From: DASQPR01 sp963727415
GTDB lineage: Bacteria > Actinomycetota > Actinomycetes > Mycobacteriales > Micromonosporaceae
NCBI GenBank assembly: GCA_963727415.1
Contig: CAVSGF010000003.1
Coordinates: forward strand, 1,240,001 to 1,304,000
DNA length: 64,000 nucleotides
Direction: 5' to 3'
Translations under genes and position numbers: made by a program
The notes under the pieces: model-generated
Databases searched by the model: none
Seen by the model: the letters and a program-made list of their open reading frames with translations, nothing else
What the model was told of the DNA's origin: nothing
Shown here: one piece after another, positions 33,962 through 41,260 of the stretch
How the letters are laid out: every line of letters starts with the position of its first letter
Numbering within the stretch: the first letter of the stretch is position 1

Positions 33962-34248
33962 TTCGTGATGTCTCAGTCCCCGGATGTGCATCCACAAGAT
34001 CAGCTTTCGACGGACAATGGCTTCATTACCTGGGCCCACGCATCACGGCGAAACGGTGCCGGATCCCGGGGGTGCCAGCTGTGCTGGCCGACGCCCGCGC
34101 CGTGGCGTCCGGCTTCCTCGGCCGTGCCCGCTCGGCCGGGTTCCAGGCTGGCCGCCACTCTGGACACGCGGATGCCGGGCCGGCGCCCGAACGATCGTGT
34201 ACCCGTCGGTCCCGCCACGCGCCATGTCATTCGTGCCATGCGGCTGTG

Positions 34249-34300
34249 CGGAGTCGCGAGCCTCGGTGGTGAGGCGGAGTCGCGAGCCTCGGTGGTGAGG
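34249..34300. repeat. Two exact 26-bp tandem units
   Basis: The 26-bp unit at 34249-34274 (beginning CGGAGTCGCGAG) is repeated exactly at 34275-34300. Shorter GAGATGAGG repeats follow at about 34304-34322. Found in the non-coding trailer of the TfoX-like gene. Confidence 0.85.
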
Positions 34301-34356
34301 GCGAGATGAGGTGAGATGAGGCGAGCCGGGACCTGCCGGACCAGACCTGACGCGGG

Positions 34357-34677
34357 TCACCGCCCAGCGGCGAACTCCAGCGCTTCCTTTGCCAGCATCG
34401 ACCACGACAGGTCCGAGCCAGGGTCCATCGCGATCCATTCCTTCATCGGCTTGCCCCGGTTGGCGTCGAACCGCACGCCGTCGCCGGACGCGATGAGCTC
34501 GTCCACGCGGGCTCGCGGCAATTTCACCACCAGGTGGCCGCGGACCAACATGGCGAAGATCTTCTTCCGGTAGCGCAGCGCGCCGGCACCGAAGCCGCCT
34601 CCCGACGACGGCGGCGTAACACCGTCGATGCCCAGGCATTCGTCAACCAGCCGATCGAACCGTTCGTCCGGAGTCAT
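34357..34677 (-). CDS. TfoX/Sxy N-terminal-domain-like small protein
   Basis: A 106-residue protein starting MTPDERFDRLVDECL. The core GGGFGAGALRYRKKIFAML followed by LVVKLPRARVDEL and a GKPMKEWI turn fits the TfoX/Sxy N-terminal domain, often found alone in actinobacteria and of unknown role there. It is not evidence for natural competence. The ATG at 34677 is chosen because similarity begins there; an ATG 47 codons earlier adds sequence that does not look coding. It is a single gene between repeat-rich spacers. Confidence 0.75.
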   Translation of the reverse strand: MTPDERFDRLVDECLGIDGVTPPSSGGGFGAGALRYRKKIFAMLVRGHLVVKLPRARVDELIASGDGVRFDANRGKPMKEWIAMDPGSDLSWSMLAKEALEFAAGR

Positions 34678-35092
34678 GACCGACACGGTAGCCACCCCGT
34701 GCGACACATTCCGTCGACGCCGGACGATGGCTGACGAATTGATCGCGGCCCTCGGGACGTGGCAGTTCGGCGACCCTTCCATGATCAAGTGCACGATCTT
34801 GAGCACGGGGGCCGCCATGGCGACATCGGTTGCACTACTTGACGCACAACTTGGTGCACTCGATCATGGCGGGTGGCCAACGGCGTGGTCGGGCTGCACG
34901 CGCGGCCGTCCCGGACGGTCTCACGAGACCCGCCGGTCGCGGCCGGCCCACAAGACACCCGCACCCCGGCAATACCGCCGCGCCCCGCAATACCGCCGCG
35001 CCCGTACTGGTGCCCCGCGCGGATCAGCAGCCAGCACGGCGACCCGTGTGAACTTGCCCGAACCGGTCGAGAACAGATCGGGCACGGCCATC
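34678..35092. other. Gene-free 415-bp divergent spacer
   Basis: The region between the TfoX-like gene and the small membrane protein holds no gene that I can support. It carries a GATCAAGTGC motif at 34783-34792 (which recurs near 36130-36206), a run of short TTGNNGCAC-like words near 34840-34870, and a 16-bp direct repeat near 34969-35002. Confidence 0.5.
34969..35002. repeat. 16-bp direct repeat GCAATACCGCCGCGCC
   Basis: Exact copies at 34969-34984 and 34987-35002, two bases apart, about 90 bp upstream of the membrane protein start. Confidence 0.85.
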
Positions 35093-35611
35093 ATGGGTGG
35101 TGTGACCGAAGTCGTGAGTTCCTCGGCGTACGACCCGGTGCCGTGGGCGAGCTACGCGATAGCGGTGACCGGCGCCGCGGCGGCGCTGGCCGGCCTGCTC
35201 ATTGTCGCGACGTCAATCAACATCGGACGGATCATGCAACTGCCGGCGGTGGTGTCCCGGCTGGCGGCCACCCTGGCATTGTTCGCGGCGATGCTGTTCG
35301 TCGGCGTGGTGCTGCTCATCCCGGATCAGAGCCGCGCCCTGCTTGGCATCGAGATAGCTGTCATCGGCGCGGCGCTCGCGGTGATCGTGTGGTCCGCGCG
35401 CGGAGCCTCGGAGACCGATCCGGAGCACCGGCGCCATGCGCTGATAATGGGCGGCATCGGCGTCTCGGCGGCGGTACTGATGGCGTTCGCCGGAATCGCC
35501 ACCGCCGGGATGACCGCCGGCGGTTTGTACTGGCTGGTGCCGACCACGCTGCTGGTGTTCGGGCTGGGCCTGACCAACGCCTGGGTGGCGCTGATCGAGA
35601 TCCTTCGCTAG
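35093..35611 (+). CDS. Five-helix membrane protein of unknown function
   Basis: I do not recognise a family. From the ATG at 35093 the protein has 172 residues and five hydrophobic segments, near 17-40, 52-75, 80-100, 113-136 and 142-168, with short polar links (one contains ASETDPEHRRHA). It is thus an integral membrane protein with almost no soluble part. A GTG three codons later is an alternative start. The gene stands alone; its 3' end faces the small hypothetical gene at 35628 with 16 bp between. Confidence 0.65.
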   Translation: MGGVTEVVSSSAYDPVPWASYAIAVTGAAAALAGLLIVATSINIGRIMQLPAVVSRLAATLALFAAMLFVGVVLLIPDQSRALLGIEIAVIGAALAVIVWSARGASETDPEHRRHALIMGGIGVSAAVLMAFAGIATAGMTAGGLYWLVPTTLLVFGLGLTNAWVALIEILR

Positions 35612-35627
35612 CCACCGGGATCCGCGG

Positions 35628-35933
35628 TCAGCTCATCACCGGCACGAACATCAGGCCACGCGCCTCGTTCATCAGCGTGCCGAGCCCGGCGGCCGCGTTC
35701 GGATCGCTGCTCAGCAGGTCGGCGAGGACCGCTCGCCACAGCCCCGCCTCGGCGGTTGCCTGCGCCGGGTCCCCGTCAATGCGAACCGCCGAGTCGATCA
35801 TGCGATCACGTAGTCCAGCGCCGAAGCGCTCGTCCATCTCATGGCCGAGCCAGGGCCAGATACCGGCCTCGATCGCCGCCACCACGACCCGCGCGCTTTC
35901 CCATGCCATCCGTTGGTGCTGAATGTGGGCCAT
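35628..35933 (-). CDS. Small soluble protein of unknown function
   Basis: A 101-residue protein with no recognised domain. It starts MAHIQHQRMAWESARVVVAA at 35933, where GGAGG stands about 7 nt upstream, so the start is well supported. It looks helical with a mix of charged and Ala-rich segments (WPWLGHEMDERFGAGLRDRM; QATAEAGLWRAVLADLL). It is transcribed toward the membrane protein and away from the gene at 36278. Function unknown. Confidence 0.6.
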   Translation of the reverse strand: MAHIQHQRMAWESARVVVAAIEAGIWPWLGHEMDERFGAGLRDRMIDSAVRIDGDPAQATAEAGLWRAVLADLLSSDPNAAAGLGTLMNEARGLMFVPVMS

Positions 35934-36121
35934 GACTGTGCCTCCAACCCGGTCACGCCGCCATCGGCAAGTGGCCATCGATCGCCGATCGCCGATGACC
36001 GCTTCCACATAGTGGACCCGGGACACCGTCAGGGCAAGCCCCGTCAACCCCACGGCGGCGTACTGCGGCGAGCTACTGCCCGCACCACCGGCGCACGCGA
36101 CCGGTGCACGTTCACCGAACC

Positions 36122-36208
36122 GTGATCAAGTACGTGATCAAGTGCAGAATCATGTGCAACTGACGTTGCCATAGCGGCCCACACGTTCAAGATCACGCAC
36201 TTGATCAC
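36122..36208. repeat. GTGATCAAGTGC inverted repeat and neighbouring direct copy
   Basis: GTGATCAAGTAC (36122-36133) is followed directly by GTGATCAAGTGC (36134-36145); the reverse complement GCACTTGATCAC lies at 36197-36208. The arms are 12 bp and perfect, 51 bp apart. A related GATCAAGTGC occurs at 34783. Confidence 0.7.
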
Positions 36209-36277
36209 CACTGGGCTGGCCGCCGATCACCTAACCTGTCCCCACTGGGCGGGCCGCCGATCACCTAACCTGTCCCC
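36208..36277. repeat. 34-bp tandem duplication carrying a duplicated -10 element
   Basis: A unit starting CCACTGGGC and ending CTAACCTGTCC lies at 36208-36241 and again at 36242-36275, with one mismatch (T/G in the ninth to tenth positions). Each copy contains TAACCT, at 36232-36237 and 36266-36271. Confidence 0.85.
36266..36271 (+). promoter_or_regulatory. Leaderless -10 element for the gene at 36278
   Basis: TAACCT with a 6-nt gap to the ATG at 36278. The upstream tandem copy of the same element (36232-36237) could start a second, 34-nt-longer transcript. Confidence 0.45.
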
Positions 36278-37162
36278 ATGGCGATCGGTGCGGTCACCAA
36301 CGAGTTACTGGTGCGTTACCTCGACACGTGGGTACCGGCCGCCCTCCACGCGCGCCGCGCGACGTTCGTGCAGTCCTGGGCCGGAACCGCCGACGCGAGC
36401 GCGGCTGAATCGGTACTGCGCGTCTTCGCCGAGTTCGGCGATCACATGCGGGGTCGGCAGATCACCCTGATCTTCCTGGCGCCGGAGCTCGCCGACCTTC
36501 AGAGCCGGCTGCCCGCCGCACAGGACGATCTGTCCACACCTCCGGACCTGGCGGTACACGCGATAGCCGGTGACCCGGCCAGTCACCTGGACGCGGCGCT
36601 GACGGCGGCCCGGTCGGCCGGCGCACCGCTGCTGTGGTGCGCTGACGGCGGCCGGCTCGGCTCGCTGGGCGGTATCGGCCGGGCCAAGCCCGGCGACGTG
36701 CTACACCTGACCACGCCGGCGGCGTCGCCGGAACCCGGTGCGGCTGCGGCGTTCGACCTGGTCAACCAAGTGGACTTGGTAGACGCGGAAGATCCGGCCG
36801 CGACCCGGCGGATCATCTTCGCAACCAGCGCGGCCAGCCATCTGGAGGCGTACAAGAATGCGCTCTGGCAGCTCGACGAATACGCCGGGGTGTCCATTCG
36901 CGACCCGCACGACCCGGACGCGGCACTCCTGGACATCTCGCTGACGCCGCCGCTCGGCCCACTGCGTAAGGAGATCGCCGCGTACCTGGCCGACGGCGGC
37001 GCCCGCACGGTGACCGAGGTCCGCTGGTTCGCGCTGGCCGGGACCGCCTACCGGGCGGCCGATGCCACCAAGGCACTGACCGCGATGATCGCCAGCGGCG
37101 CGGTACTGCGTGAACCCGATCACGGACGCCTGGCCGGCGACACCGTGGTACGGGCAGCATGA
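36278..37162 (+). CDS. Unknown protein coupled to a phosphodiesterase; possible C-terminal winged helix
   Basis: A 294-residue protein that I cannot assign. The N-terminal 160 residues look like an alpha/beta fold (LIFLAPELADL; APLLWCADGG; GDVLHLTTPA). The C-terminal part (about 185-290) contains HLEAYKNALWQLDEYAG and then ARTVTEVRWFALAGTAYRAADATKALTAMIASGAVLRE, which reads like a winged helix and faintly recalls the C-terminal part of TcmP-type proteins; treat this as a guess. The ATG overlaps nothing upstream and is preceded by a leaderless-type -10. Its stop overlaps the phosphodiesterase start as ATGA, so the two act together. Confidence 0.7.
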   Translation: MAIGAVTNELLVRYLDTWVPAALHARRATFVQSWAGTADASAAESVLRVFAEFGDHMRGRQITLIFLAPELADLQSRLPAAQDDLSTPPDLAVHAIAGDPASHLDAALTAARSAGAPLLWCADGGRLGSLGGIGRAKPGDVLHLTTPAASPEPGAAAAFDLVNQVDLVDAEDPAATRRIIFATSAASHLEAYKNALWQLDEYAGVSIRDPHDPDAALLDISLTPPLGPLRKEIAAYLADGGARTVTEVRWFALAGTAYRAADATKALTAMIASGAVLREPDHGRLAGDTVVRAA

Positions 37163-37947
37163 CGCCCATGCGGATCGCCCACCTCAGCGACAGCCACCTC
37201 ACCTCGGGACCGCTGCGCGCCGGTCCGGCCGACGGCCTGGCTCGGGCCATCGGCCGGGCGCAGATGCTCGACCCGGCACCGGACTGCGTCGTCATTACCG
37301 GCGACCTGACCGAGAACGGGCAGGCCGAACAGTACGCCGACCTGGACGCGATCCTGTCGCGCTGCCCGATCCCGGTCCATCTCGCCGCCGGCAACCATGA
37401 CGACTCGGAGGTCCTGGTCGCGGCGTTCGCCGGCAGCCGGTACCTCAATGGCGGCGCCTCCAGCCGTTACCTGGTCGACTATCCGGACGCCCGGTTGATC
37501 GTGGCCGATTCCCGGATTCCCGGCTCACCGGCCGGCCGTCTCGGTGCGGAGCAACTGGAGTGGATCGACGCAGCACTCGCCGAGCGTGACCAGGTACCGG
37601 CGTTCCTGGCGTTGCACCATCCGCCGGTACCGGTCGGGATCGCATTCCTCGATGGCATGCGGCTCGAGGACGGGCCTGCGCTAGGCCGGGTGCTGGAGCG
37701 GCACGGGCATGTGGCCCGCATCCTCGCCGGGCACATCCATCGCCCGGTTTCGGTGCCGTTCGCGGGCACGCTGGTAACGGTCGCGCCCAGCACGTACCGC
37801 CAGATGGCGCTGCGCCTGCACGACGGCCGCGAGCCCGGCTACCTGATGGAGCCGACCGGCTTCCTGCTGCACCTGGGCACCGGCGATGGCTTCGTCTCGC
37901 ACACCGTGCCGGTCAGTCACGCAGGCGCACCGATCGCGTACGCCTGA
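37159..37947 (+). CDS. Metallophosphoesterase, CpdA/3',5'-cyclic-nucleotide phosphodiesterase-like
   Basis: A 262-residue calcineurin-like phosphoesterase. The metal-binding blocks are all present: AHLSDSHL (about 6-13), VITGDLTENG (43-52), AGNHD (76-80), LHHPPVPVG and AGHIHRP. The spacing is that of class III cAMP phosphodiesterases such as CpdA and Rv0805, though these also hydrolyse other phosphodiesters, so the substrate is not certain. It is coupled by ATGA to the unknown protein upstream. A strong hairpin follows. MRIAHLSD at codon 4 is a possible alternative start. Confidence 0.88.
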   Translation: MTPMRIAHLSDSHLTSGPLRAGPADGLARAIGRAQMLDPAPDCVVITGDLTENGQAEQYADLDAILSRCPIPVHLAAGNHDDSEVLVAAFAGSRYLNGGASSRYLVDYPDARLIVADSRIPGSPAGRLGAEQLEWIDAALAERDQVPAFLALHHPPVPVGIAFLDGMRLEDGPALGRVLERHGHVARILAGHIHRPVSVPFAGTLVTVAPSTYRQMALRLHDGREPGYLMEPTGFLLHLGTGDGFVSHTVPVSHAGAPIAYA

Positions 37948-37949
37948 TC

Positions 37950-37984
37950 GCCCGGGCAACCGGAGCGACTCCGGCCGCCCGGGC
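37950..37984. terminator. Bidirectional hairpin between the phosphodiesterase and the glucanase
   Basis: GCCCGGGC (37950-37957) and its complement (37977-37984) form the outer stem; CCGGAG (37960-37965) and CTCCGG (37969-37974) the inner one around CGA. The gene at 38002 on the other strand ends 18 bp away. Confidence 0.7.
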
Positions 37985-38001
37985 TCGGACAGGCTTACCG
38001 A

Positions 38002-39792
38002 TCAGAAGCCCACCGCGACCTCGAGCCACTGCGGGCTGCCGTGCGAGATGAACGACGACTGACCCGCGACGTCGTCATACGGGAAGCCGTAGGCGAGCCC
38101 GTTGATGGCGTTGTCGTGCCAGAACTTCGCGTAGTAGTTCGCCGGCGGCGCCGAGTAGAAGTTGCCCGGCGTCTCCCACTCCGACTGCGGCAACTGCGCC
38201 ACATGCCGGTTCAGCGCGGCGCACATCGACGGGTCACCGGCCATCGAGCCGGCACACCCGAAGATGTTCTGCGTCGACTCGTTGACTCCGACCGATGCCG
38301 CGTAGCCGCTCATGTAGTTGGCATATTGGCCGCCGGCCTGGAACGCCGGCACGCTGCCGGGTGCCGGAATCCGGTACGGCGCGTTGATGGTCGCCAGCGA
38401 CTGGAACTCGGTCGGCATCGCCGCCGCGAACCGGGCGAAGGTCTGCGACCGGCTCTCCGAGAACATCGCGTAGCTGTCACCGACCGCCACGTCGTACCCA
38501 TCGTGGGCATGCAATCGCATGGCGATCTTCAGACCCCAGGCGTCGACCCGGGTGGTGTTGCCGTTGAACACCGACGAGCCAACGGTGAACTCGATGAAGT
38601 CGTAGTACTGGCTGTTCGGCGATCCGACATAGAAGTACATGCGACCGGCCGAGTTGACCGGCATGTCGAAGTACGGCTGGTCGGCGATCGAGTGCACCTG
38701 GCCGTTGTAGCTCCAGTAGACCTGGCTGTCCGGATACTGTCCGTTGGTGCGGTTCAGGACCTTGACCATCATCACGTTCTGCGCCGCCGGGATCGTGCTG
38801 GTATCACCCCAGAACTGGTCCGGGGGTGGGTTCGATCCGGTCGGCGTCGGCGTGGGGGTCGGGGTCCCGGTCTGCGACGTATAGACCGCGAACTCCCACA
38901 ACGAGTATCCGTATGGCGTGCCGCGTGACGTGCCGTACATGCGGATGTAGCGGCCGGAGCCGGTGACGTTCAGGGTCTGCGTTCCGCCGGTACCGGTCGT
39001 GGTCGAGTAGATGCTGGTCCAACTGCTGGCGTCGTCGGACACCTGGATCGCGAAGCCGGTCGCGTAGGCCGCCTCCCAGGTCAGCACCACCTTGCAGACG
39101 GTGTCCGTGGCACCCAGGTCGACCTGCAGCCACTGCGGGTCGGAGAAGGCGCTGGACCAGCGGGTTCCGGTGTCGCCGTCGACGGCGGCGCTGGCCGGGA
39201 ACGTCGCGTTCTCAACCGACGACGAGGTCGCGGGGTGGTTCAGGGCGGCGTTCGAGGTTCCGCACCCGCTGCTGCCACCGATGGTGCCGTACACCTGGAA
39301 TTCCCACAGCGAGTATCCGTATGGCGTGCCGCGTGACGTGCCGTACATGCGGACGTAGCGGCCGGAGCCGGTGACGTTCAGGGTCTGCGTTCCGCCGGTA
39401 CCGGTCGTGGTCGAGTAGATGCTGGTCCAGTTGCTGGCGTCGTCGGACACCTGGATCTGGAACGACTTGCCGTAGGCGGTCTCCCAGTTCAGGACGACCT
39501 GCGAGATGCTCGCGGTCGATCCCAGATCGACCTGAATCCATTGCGGGTCGGAGAAGGCGCTGGACCAGCGAGTGCCGGTATCGCCATCGACCGCGGCGCT
39601 GGCCGGATATGCGCCGCTCTCGACCGACGACGCCGTGACCGGCCGGCCTTGGGACAGCAGGGTTCCGGCGGCATGCGCCGGAGCGATGGAGATAACGGTG
39701 TACGCGACCAGCGCGAAGATCGCGGCCCCGACGGCGGCGAGAAGGTCTCGTCTGCGGCGGCGGCTCAGTCGGCCAACGGAGAGGTGTGGCAT
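38002..39792 (-). CDS. Secreted two-discoidin-domain protein with GH64-like beta-1,3-glucanase module
   Basis: A 596-residue secreted enzyme. After an RRRRR-led signal peptide (cut near APAHA, about residue 40) come two F5/8-type-C (discoidin, CBM32-like) domains, about 45-185 and 195-330, then a Pro-Thr linker (about 335-350) and a C-terminal module. The latter has DFIEFTVGSSVFNGNTTRVD, RLHAHDGYDVAVGDSYAMFS and EFQSLATINAPYRIPAPGS, which I recognise as a glycoside hydrolase family 64 (laminaripentaose-producing beta-1,3-glucanase) pattern. The likely role is attack on beta-1,3-glucan of fungi or plants. ATG 39792 is chosen for the signal peptide. The two discoidin domains are nearly identical in DNA. 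Confidence 0.85.
   Translation of the reverse strand: MPHLSVGRLSRRRRRDLLAAVGAAIFALVAYTVISIAPAHAAGTLLSQGRPVTASSVESGAYPASAAVDGDTGTRWSSAFSDPQWIQVDLGSTASISQVVLNWETAYGKSFQIQVSDDASNWTSIYSTTTGTGGTQTLNVTGSGRYVRMYGTSRGTPYGYSLWEFQVYGTIGGSSGCGTSNAALNHPATSSSVENATFPASAAVDGDTGTRWSSAFSDPQWLQVDLGATDTVCKVVLTWEAAYATGFAIQVSDDASSWTSIYSTTTGTGGTQTLNVTGSGRYIRMYGTSRGTPYGYSLWEFAVYTSQTGTPTPTPTPTGSNPPPDQFWGDTSTIPAAQNVMMVKVLNRTNGQYPDSQVYWSYNGQVHSIADQPYFDMPVNSAGRMYFYVGSPNSQYYDFIEFTVGSSVFNGNTTRVDAWGLKIAMRLHAHDGYDVAVGDSYAMFSESRSQTFARFAAAMPTEFQSLATINAPYRIPAPGSVPAFQAGGQYANYMSGYAASVGVNESTQNIFGCAGSMAGDPSMCAALNRHVAQLPQSEWETPGNFYSAPPANYYAKFWHDNAINGLAYGFPYDDVAGQSSFISHGSPQWLEVAVGF
38902..39048. repeat. 147-bp near-identical repeat, copy 1 (discoidin domain 2)
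   Basis: Aligns with 39310-39456 without gaps; I count three mismatches. Similarity continues more loosely on both sides, as expected of two domains in one gene. Confidence 0.85.
39310..39456. repeat. 147-bp near-identical repeat, copy 2 (discoidin domain 1)
   Basis: Partner of 38902-39048. The near identity at DNA level, including third codon positions, points to recent duplication or gene conversion. Confidence 0.85.
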
Positions 39793-40035
39793 AGCGGCTC
39801 CACTCGGACGTAACTGCTCCCGACTCGACCGGGCTGCGTCATTGCGGCGCGGTGGAGCCGGGCTCGGCGAGTGAGCGCTCTCCGTTCCTGTGACTCTATC
39901 GACCCATATCGAAACGTCAAGTCCGGATCTCGGCGATATCACGACCCTGCCCCGCGGATAGCCGAATGTGACGCAGGGCCATTCATCGACCGAAGCCGAT
40001 AAAGCGAGCAAAATACGCATTCCGTCGCGGACTCA

Positions 40036-40041
40036 TATACT
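40036..40041 (+). promoter_or_regulatory. Leaderless -10 element for the FIST gene
   Basis: TATACT, close to consensus, 6 nt before the ATG at 40048. Confidence 0.55.
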
Positions 40042-40047
40042 CGGACG

Positions 40048-41253
40048 ATGGCTTTCGCCGTCGGAAGGGGGCACGCCGTGACACAGCAGGAACTTGTGGC
40101 GCGGCTCCGGGCCGCGAGCGGGTCCAGCACGGCCGACGATCCGGTCGAAGCCGGCACCGCCGCCGCGCGTGAGGCGATTGCCGGCCTGCACGGCGAGGCG
40201 CCCACGATGATCATCGTGTACGCGACGGTCAGCTACGACCTCGCCGTGCTCCTGGCCGCGATCCGTGCCGTGACCGGCGACGTGCCGCTTGTGGGCGAGA
40301 CCAGTACCGGCCAGTTCCGCGATGGAGTCCTGGTCGAGCGGACTAGCAGTGTCGCCGTGCTGGCGATGACATCCGGGCCGTACGAATTCGGGTATGCCTG
40401 CGTTGAGCACCTGAGCGGGCGCGGCGAGGCCGCCGGACAGGAATTGGCCCGTGCCGCTCGCGGGACTCGGCACACCCCGCACGCCACGCTGATGATCTTC
40501 ACCGATGGTCTGGTTCGGGAGCATCAGAATGTGGTGACCGGGATGCACCACGTGACGGGCGCCGCGGTACCGGTGGTCGGTGGTGCCGCCGGCGATGATC
40601 GGCGGTTGAACGCGACCTACGTCTTCTTCAACGATCGGGTGCTCATCGATGCCGCGGTGGCGGTGTGGATCGGTTCCGAACGTCCGGTTCCGGTCTCGGT
40701 CGGACATGGCTGGCATCCCATCGGTCTGCCGCTATTGGTGACGAAGACCGACGACACCGTTGTGGCGGAGATCGGCGGCCGGCCAGCCGGCGATGTGTTC
40801 GCCGAAAGCATCCGGACCGCCGGCGGCGACGACTCCGATGGGCCGCAGCCGGGCAGCTTCTACTCGAAACATGCGCTCGGACTGATCGAGCCGGACGGCA
40901 ACCACCTGGTCCGTGCTGTCTACATCGATGGCGACCGGATACGGGCGTTCACGCCGGTGCCGGTGTACTCGGCCATTCAGATCATGAGCGCCGACGCTGA
41001 TGAACTCCTCAGGACCAGTGACAGTGTCATCCGGCGAGCCGTGGCCGGCCGCGATGATGCCTCGGTCGTGCTGGTATTCAGCTGCATCGCGCGGCTGGAC
41101 ATTCTTGGCCAACGAGGGGCCGAGGAGGCCGCCACCTTCCAATCGGCGGCCGGGTCGGTCCCGGTCTTCGGGGTCTACACGTACGGCGAATTCGCTCGCA
41201 CGACCAGCGTTGCCGGCTATCACAACGCGACCGCCGTCGCAATCGCGCTATGA
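40048..41253 (+). CDS. FIST-domain signal-sensing protein
   Basis: A 401-residue protein with FIST_N (about 45-235; MIIVYATVSYDLAVLLAAIR, VPLVGETSTGQFRDG, PVVGGAAGDDRRL) and FIST_C (about 245-390; ending FGVYTYGEFARTTSVAGYHN). FIST proteins are sensory modules thought to bind small ligands such as amino acids and usually neighbour signalling enzymes. Here the next gene, 7 bp on, is a GGDEF-EAL protein, so FIST probably reports to c-di-GMP turnover. Two starts compete: ATG 40048 with a near-perfect leaderless promoter, and GTG 40078 with GGAAGGGGG 6 nt upstream. I list the longer one. Confidence 0.88.
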   Translation: MAFAVGRGHAVTQQELVARLRAASGSSTADDPVEAGTAAAREAIAGLHGEAPTMIIVYATVSYDLAVLLAAIRAVTGDVPLVGETSTGQFRDGVLVERTSSVAVLAMTSGPYEFGYACVEHLSGRGEAAGQELARAARGTRHTPHATLMIFTDGLVREHQNVVTGMHHVTGAAVPVVGGAAGDDRRLNATYVFFNDRVLIDAAVAVWIGSERPVPVSVGHGWHPIGLPLLVTKTDDTVVAEIGGRPAGDVFAESIRTAGGDDSDGPQPGSFYSKHALGLIEPDGNHLVRAVYIDGDRIRAFTPVPVYSAIQIMSADADELLRTSDSVIRRAVAGRDDASVVLVFSCIARLDILGQRGAEEAATFQSAAGSVPVFGVYTYGEFARTTSVAGYHNATAVAIAL

Positions 41254-41260
41254 GGCTCAC

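Larger units (their letters stand above)
33884..34356. other. Gene-free 473-bp region upstream of cydA
   Basis: No convincing gene. It holds the cydA promoter region: the minus-strand hexamer TATGAT at 33961-33956 is a good -10, about 75 bp before the ATG. I see no Rex-type TTGTGA-N6-TCACAA site. The left part then gives way to repeats near 34249-34320, which trail the TfoX-like gene. Confidence 0.5.
35934..36277. other. Gene-free 344-bp divergent spacer with inverted and tandem repeats
   Basis: The spacer between the small gene at 35628 and the gene at 36278 contains a 12-bp inverted repeat (36134-36145 with 36197-36208) and a 34-bp tandem duplication that ends at the next start codon. Both are described as separate features. 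I see no gene in it. Confidence 0.6.

Noticed and set aside
33884..34000. Rex (NADH-sensor) operator before cydA
   Set aside because: I looked for TTGTGA-N6-TCACAA-like sequence and found none.
34357..34677. Evidence for natural competence from the TfoX-like gene
   Set aside because: Stand-alone TfoX N-terminal-domain proteins are common in actinobacteria without known competence, and no competence genes are present.
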